Assembly (NCBI GenBank): GCA_016743925.1
Contig: JADGFH010000333.1
Coordinates: forward strand, 1-6,627
Reading direction: 5' to 3'
Origin: Labilibaculum sp.
GTDB taxonomy: Bacteria; Bacteroidota; Bacteroidia; Bacteroidales; Marinifilaceae
DNA length: 6,627 bases
Shown here one piece after another: positions 6,342-6,627 of the stretch. A program made the position numbers and the translations under genes. The notes below the pieces were generated by a model that was not told where the DNA came from, did no database searches, and worked only from the letters and a program-made list of their open reading frames with translations. Position 1 is the first letter of the stretch; each line of letters starts with the position of its first letter.

Positions 6342-6627
6342 TTATTTCTCCCAATACCATGGGTGGTGAACAGTACGTCTTACTTCGCAATTTAATGCAC
6401 TAGATACAATACTATCAATAATATTTTCCTGAAAAGAAAACGTTTCTATATAAGGTATTCTTTCTCTTAATTTATCACCATTAGGATAATTGCTGTAATC
6501 AGGGGTAATTTCAGATTTTCTTACTTGTTTTATTTTCCAGGATTTATCAAATACAAAATTAAAATACTTTTTACTTTTACTTCCTCTTGAGGATTTTTTA
6601 CATACTTCAAGTTCCGCATAATAAGCA
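6342..6627 (-). CDS. C-terminal part of an unrecognised protein, 5' end beyond window
   Basis: A reading frame on the minus strand is open from the window edge (first full codon at 6626) to TAA at 6342-6344, giving the last 94 residues of a protein. No start codon is expected inside the window. The composition is protein-like rather than random: YFNFVFDKSWKIKQVRKSE, a helical-looking ENIIDSIVSSALNCEVRR and a terminal HHPWYWEK. I do not recognise the family. No signal, repeat or catalytic motif is visible in this part. It converges on the STAND-GDPD operon and likely shares the terminator at 6260-6302. It marks the right edge of the plus-strand cassette. Confidence 0.65.
   Translation of the reverse strand, partial: AYYAELEVCKKSSRGSKSKKYFNFVFDKSWKIKQVRKSEITPDYSNYPNGDKLRERIPYIETFSFQENIIDSIVSSALNCEVRRTVHHPWYWEK

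Overview
The window looks like chromosomal DNA of a Bacteroidota (Bacteroidetes) bacterium. The signs are AT-rich DNA, TAA at every visible stop codon, start codons preceded by A/T-rich leaders rather than strong Shine-Dalgarno sequences, sites matching the Bacteroidota -7 box TAnnTTTG, and a small lipoprotein whose mature end (CDKNDED) resembles Bacteroidota surface-lipoprotein signals. I cannot name a genus from the sequence.

Layout. Left flank, minus strand: a small secreted lipoprotein gene (638-1012) followed downstream by a TPR protein gene that runs off the window (1-559), with a clear intrinsic terminator between them (577-606). Next is a roughly 400-base stretch with no firm gene (1013-1418). 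It is rich in short inverted repeats and holds a possible 37-codon ORF (1252-1365). The core is a two-gene plus-strand operon: a 1307-residue STAND/NACHT-type P-loop NTPase with a long helical-repeat C-terminus (1419-5342), then, 11 bases later, a membrane-anchored glycerophosphodiester phosphodiesterase-family protein (5354-6223). A strong, probably bidirectional terminator (6260-6302) closes the operon. The right flank holds the last 94 codons of an unrecognised minus-strand gene (6342-6627).

Interpretation. The large protein has the architecture of bacterial NLR-like immune sensors (Avs/bNACHT type): an N-terminal region, a NACHT-like ATPase, a winged-helix-like segment and a long repeat sensor. 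Its first 280 or so residues match no effector I recognise. It is tightly coupled to a GDPD-family enzyme, a partner I do not know for characterised STAND defence proteins. The most interesting hypothesis is a STAND-sensor plus GDPD defence operon placed between minus-strand genes. The main objection is that the GDPD catalytic domain is predicted to lie outside the cytoplasm. The lipoprotein/TPR pair on the left appears to be an unrelated unit.
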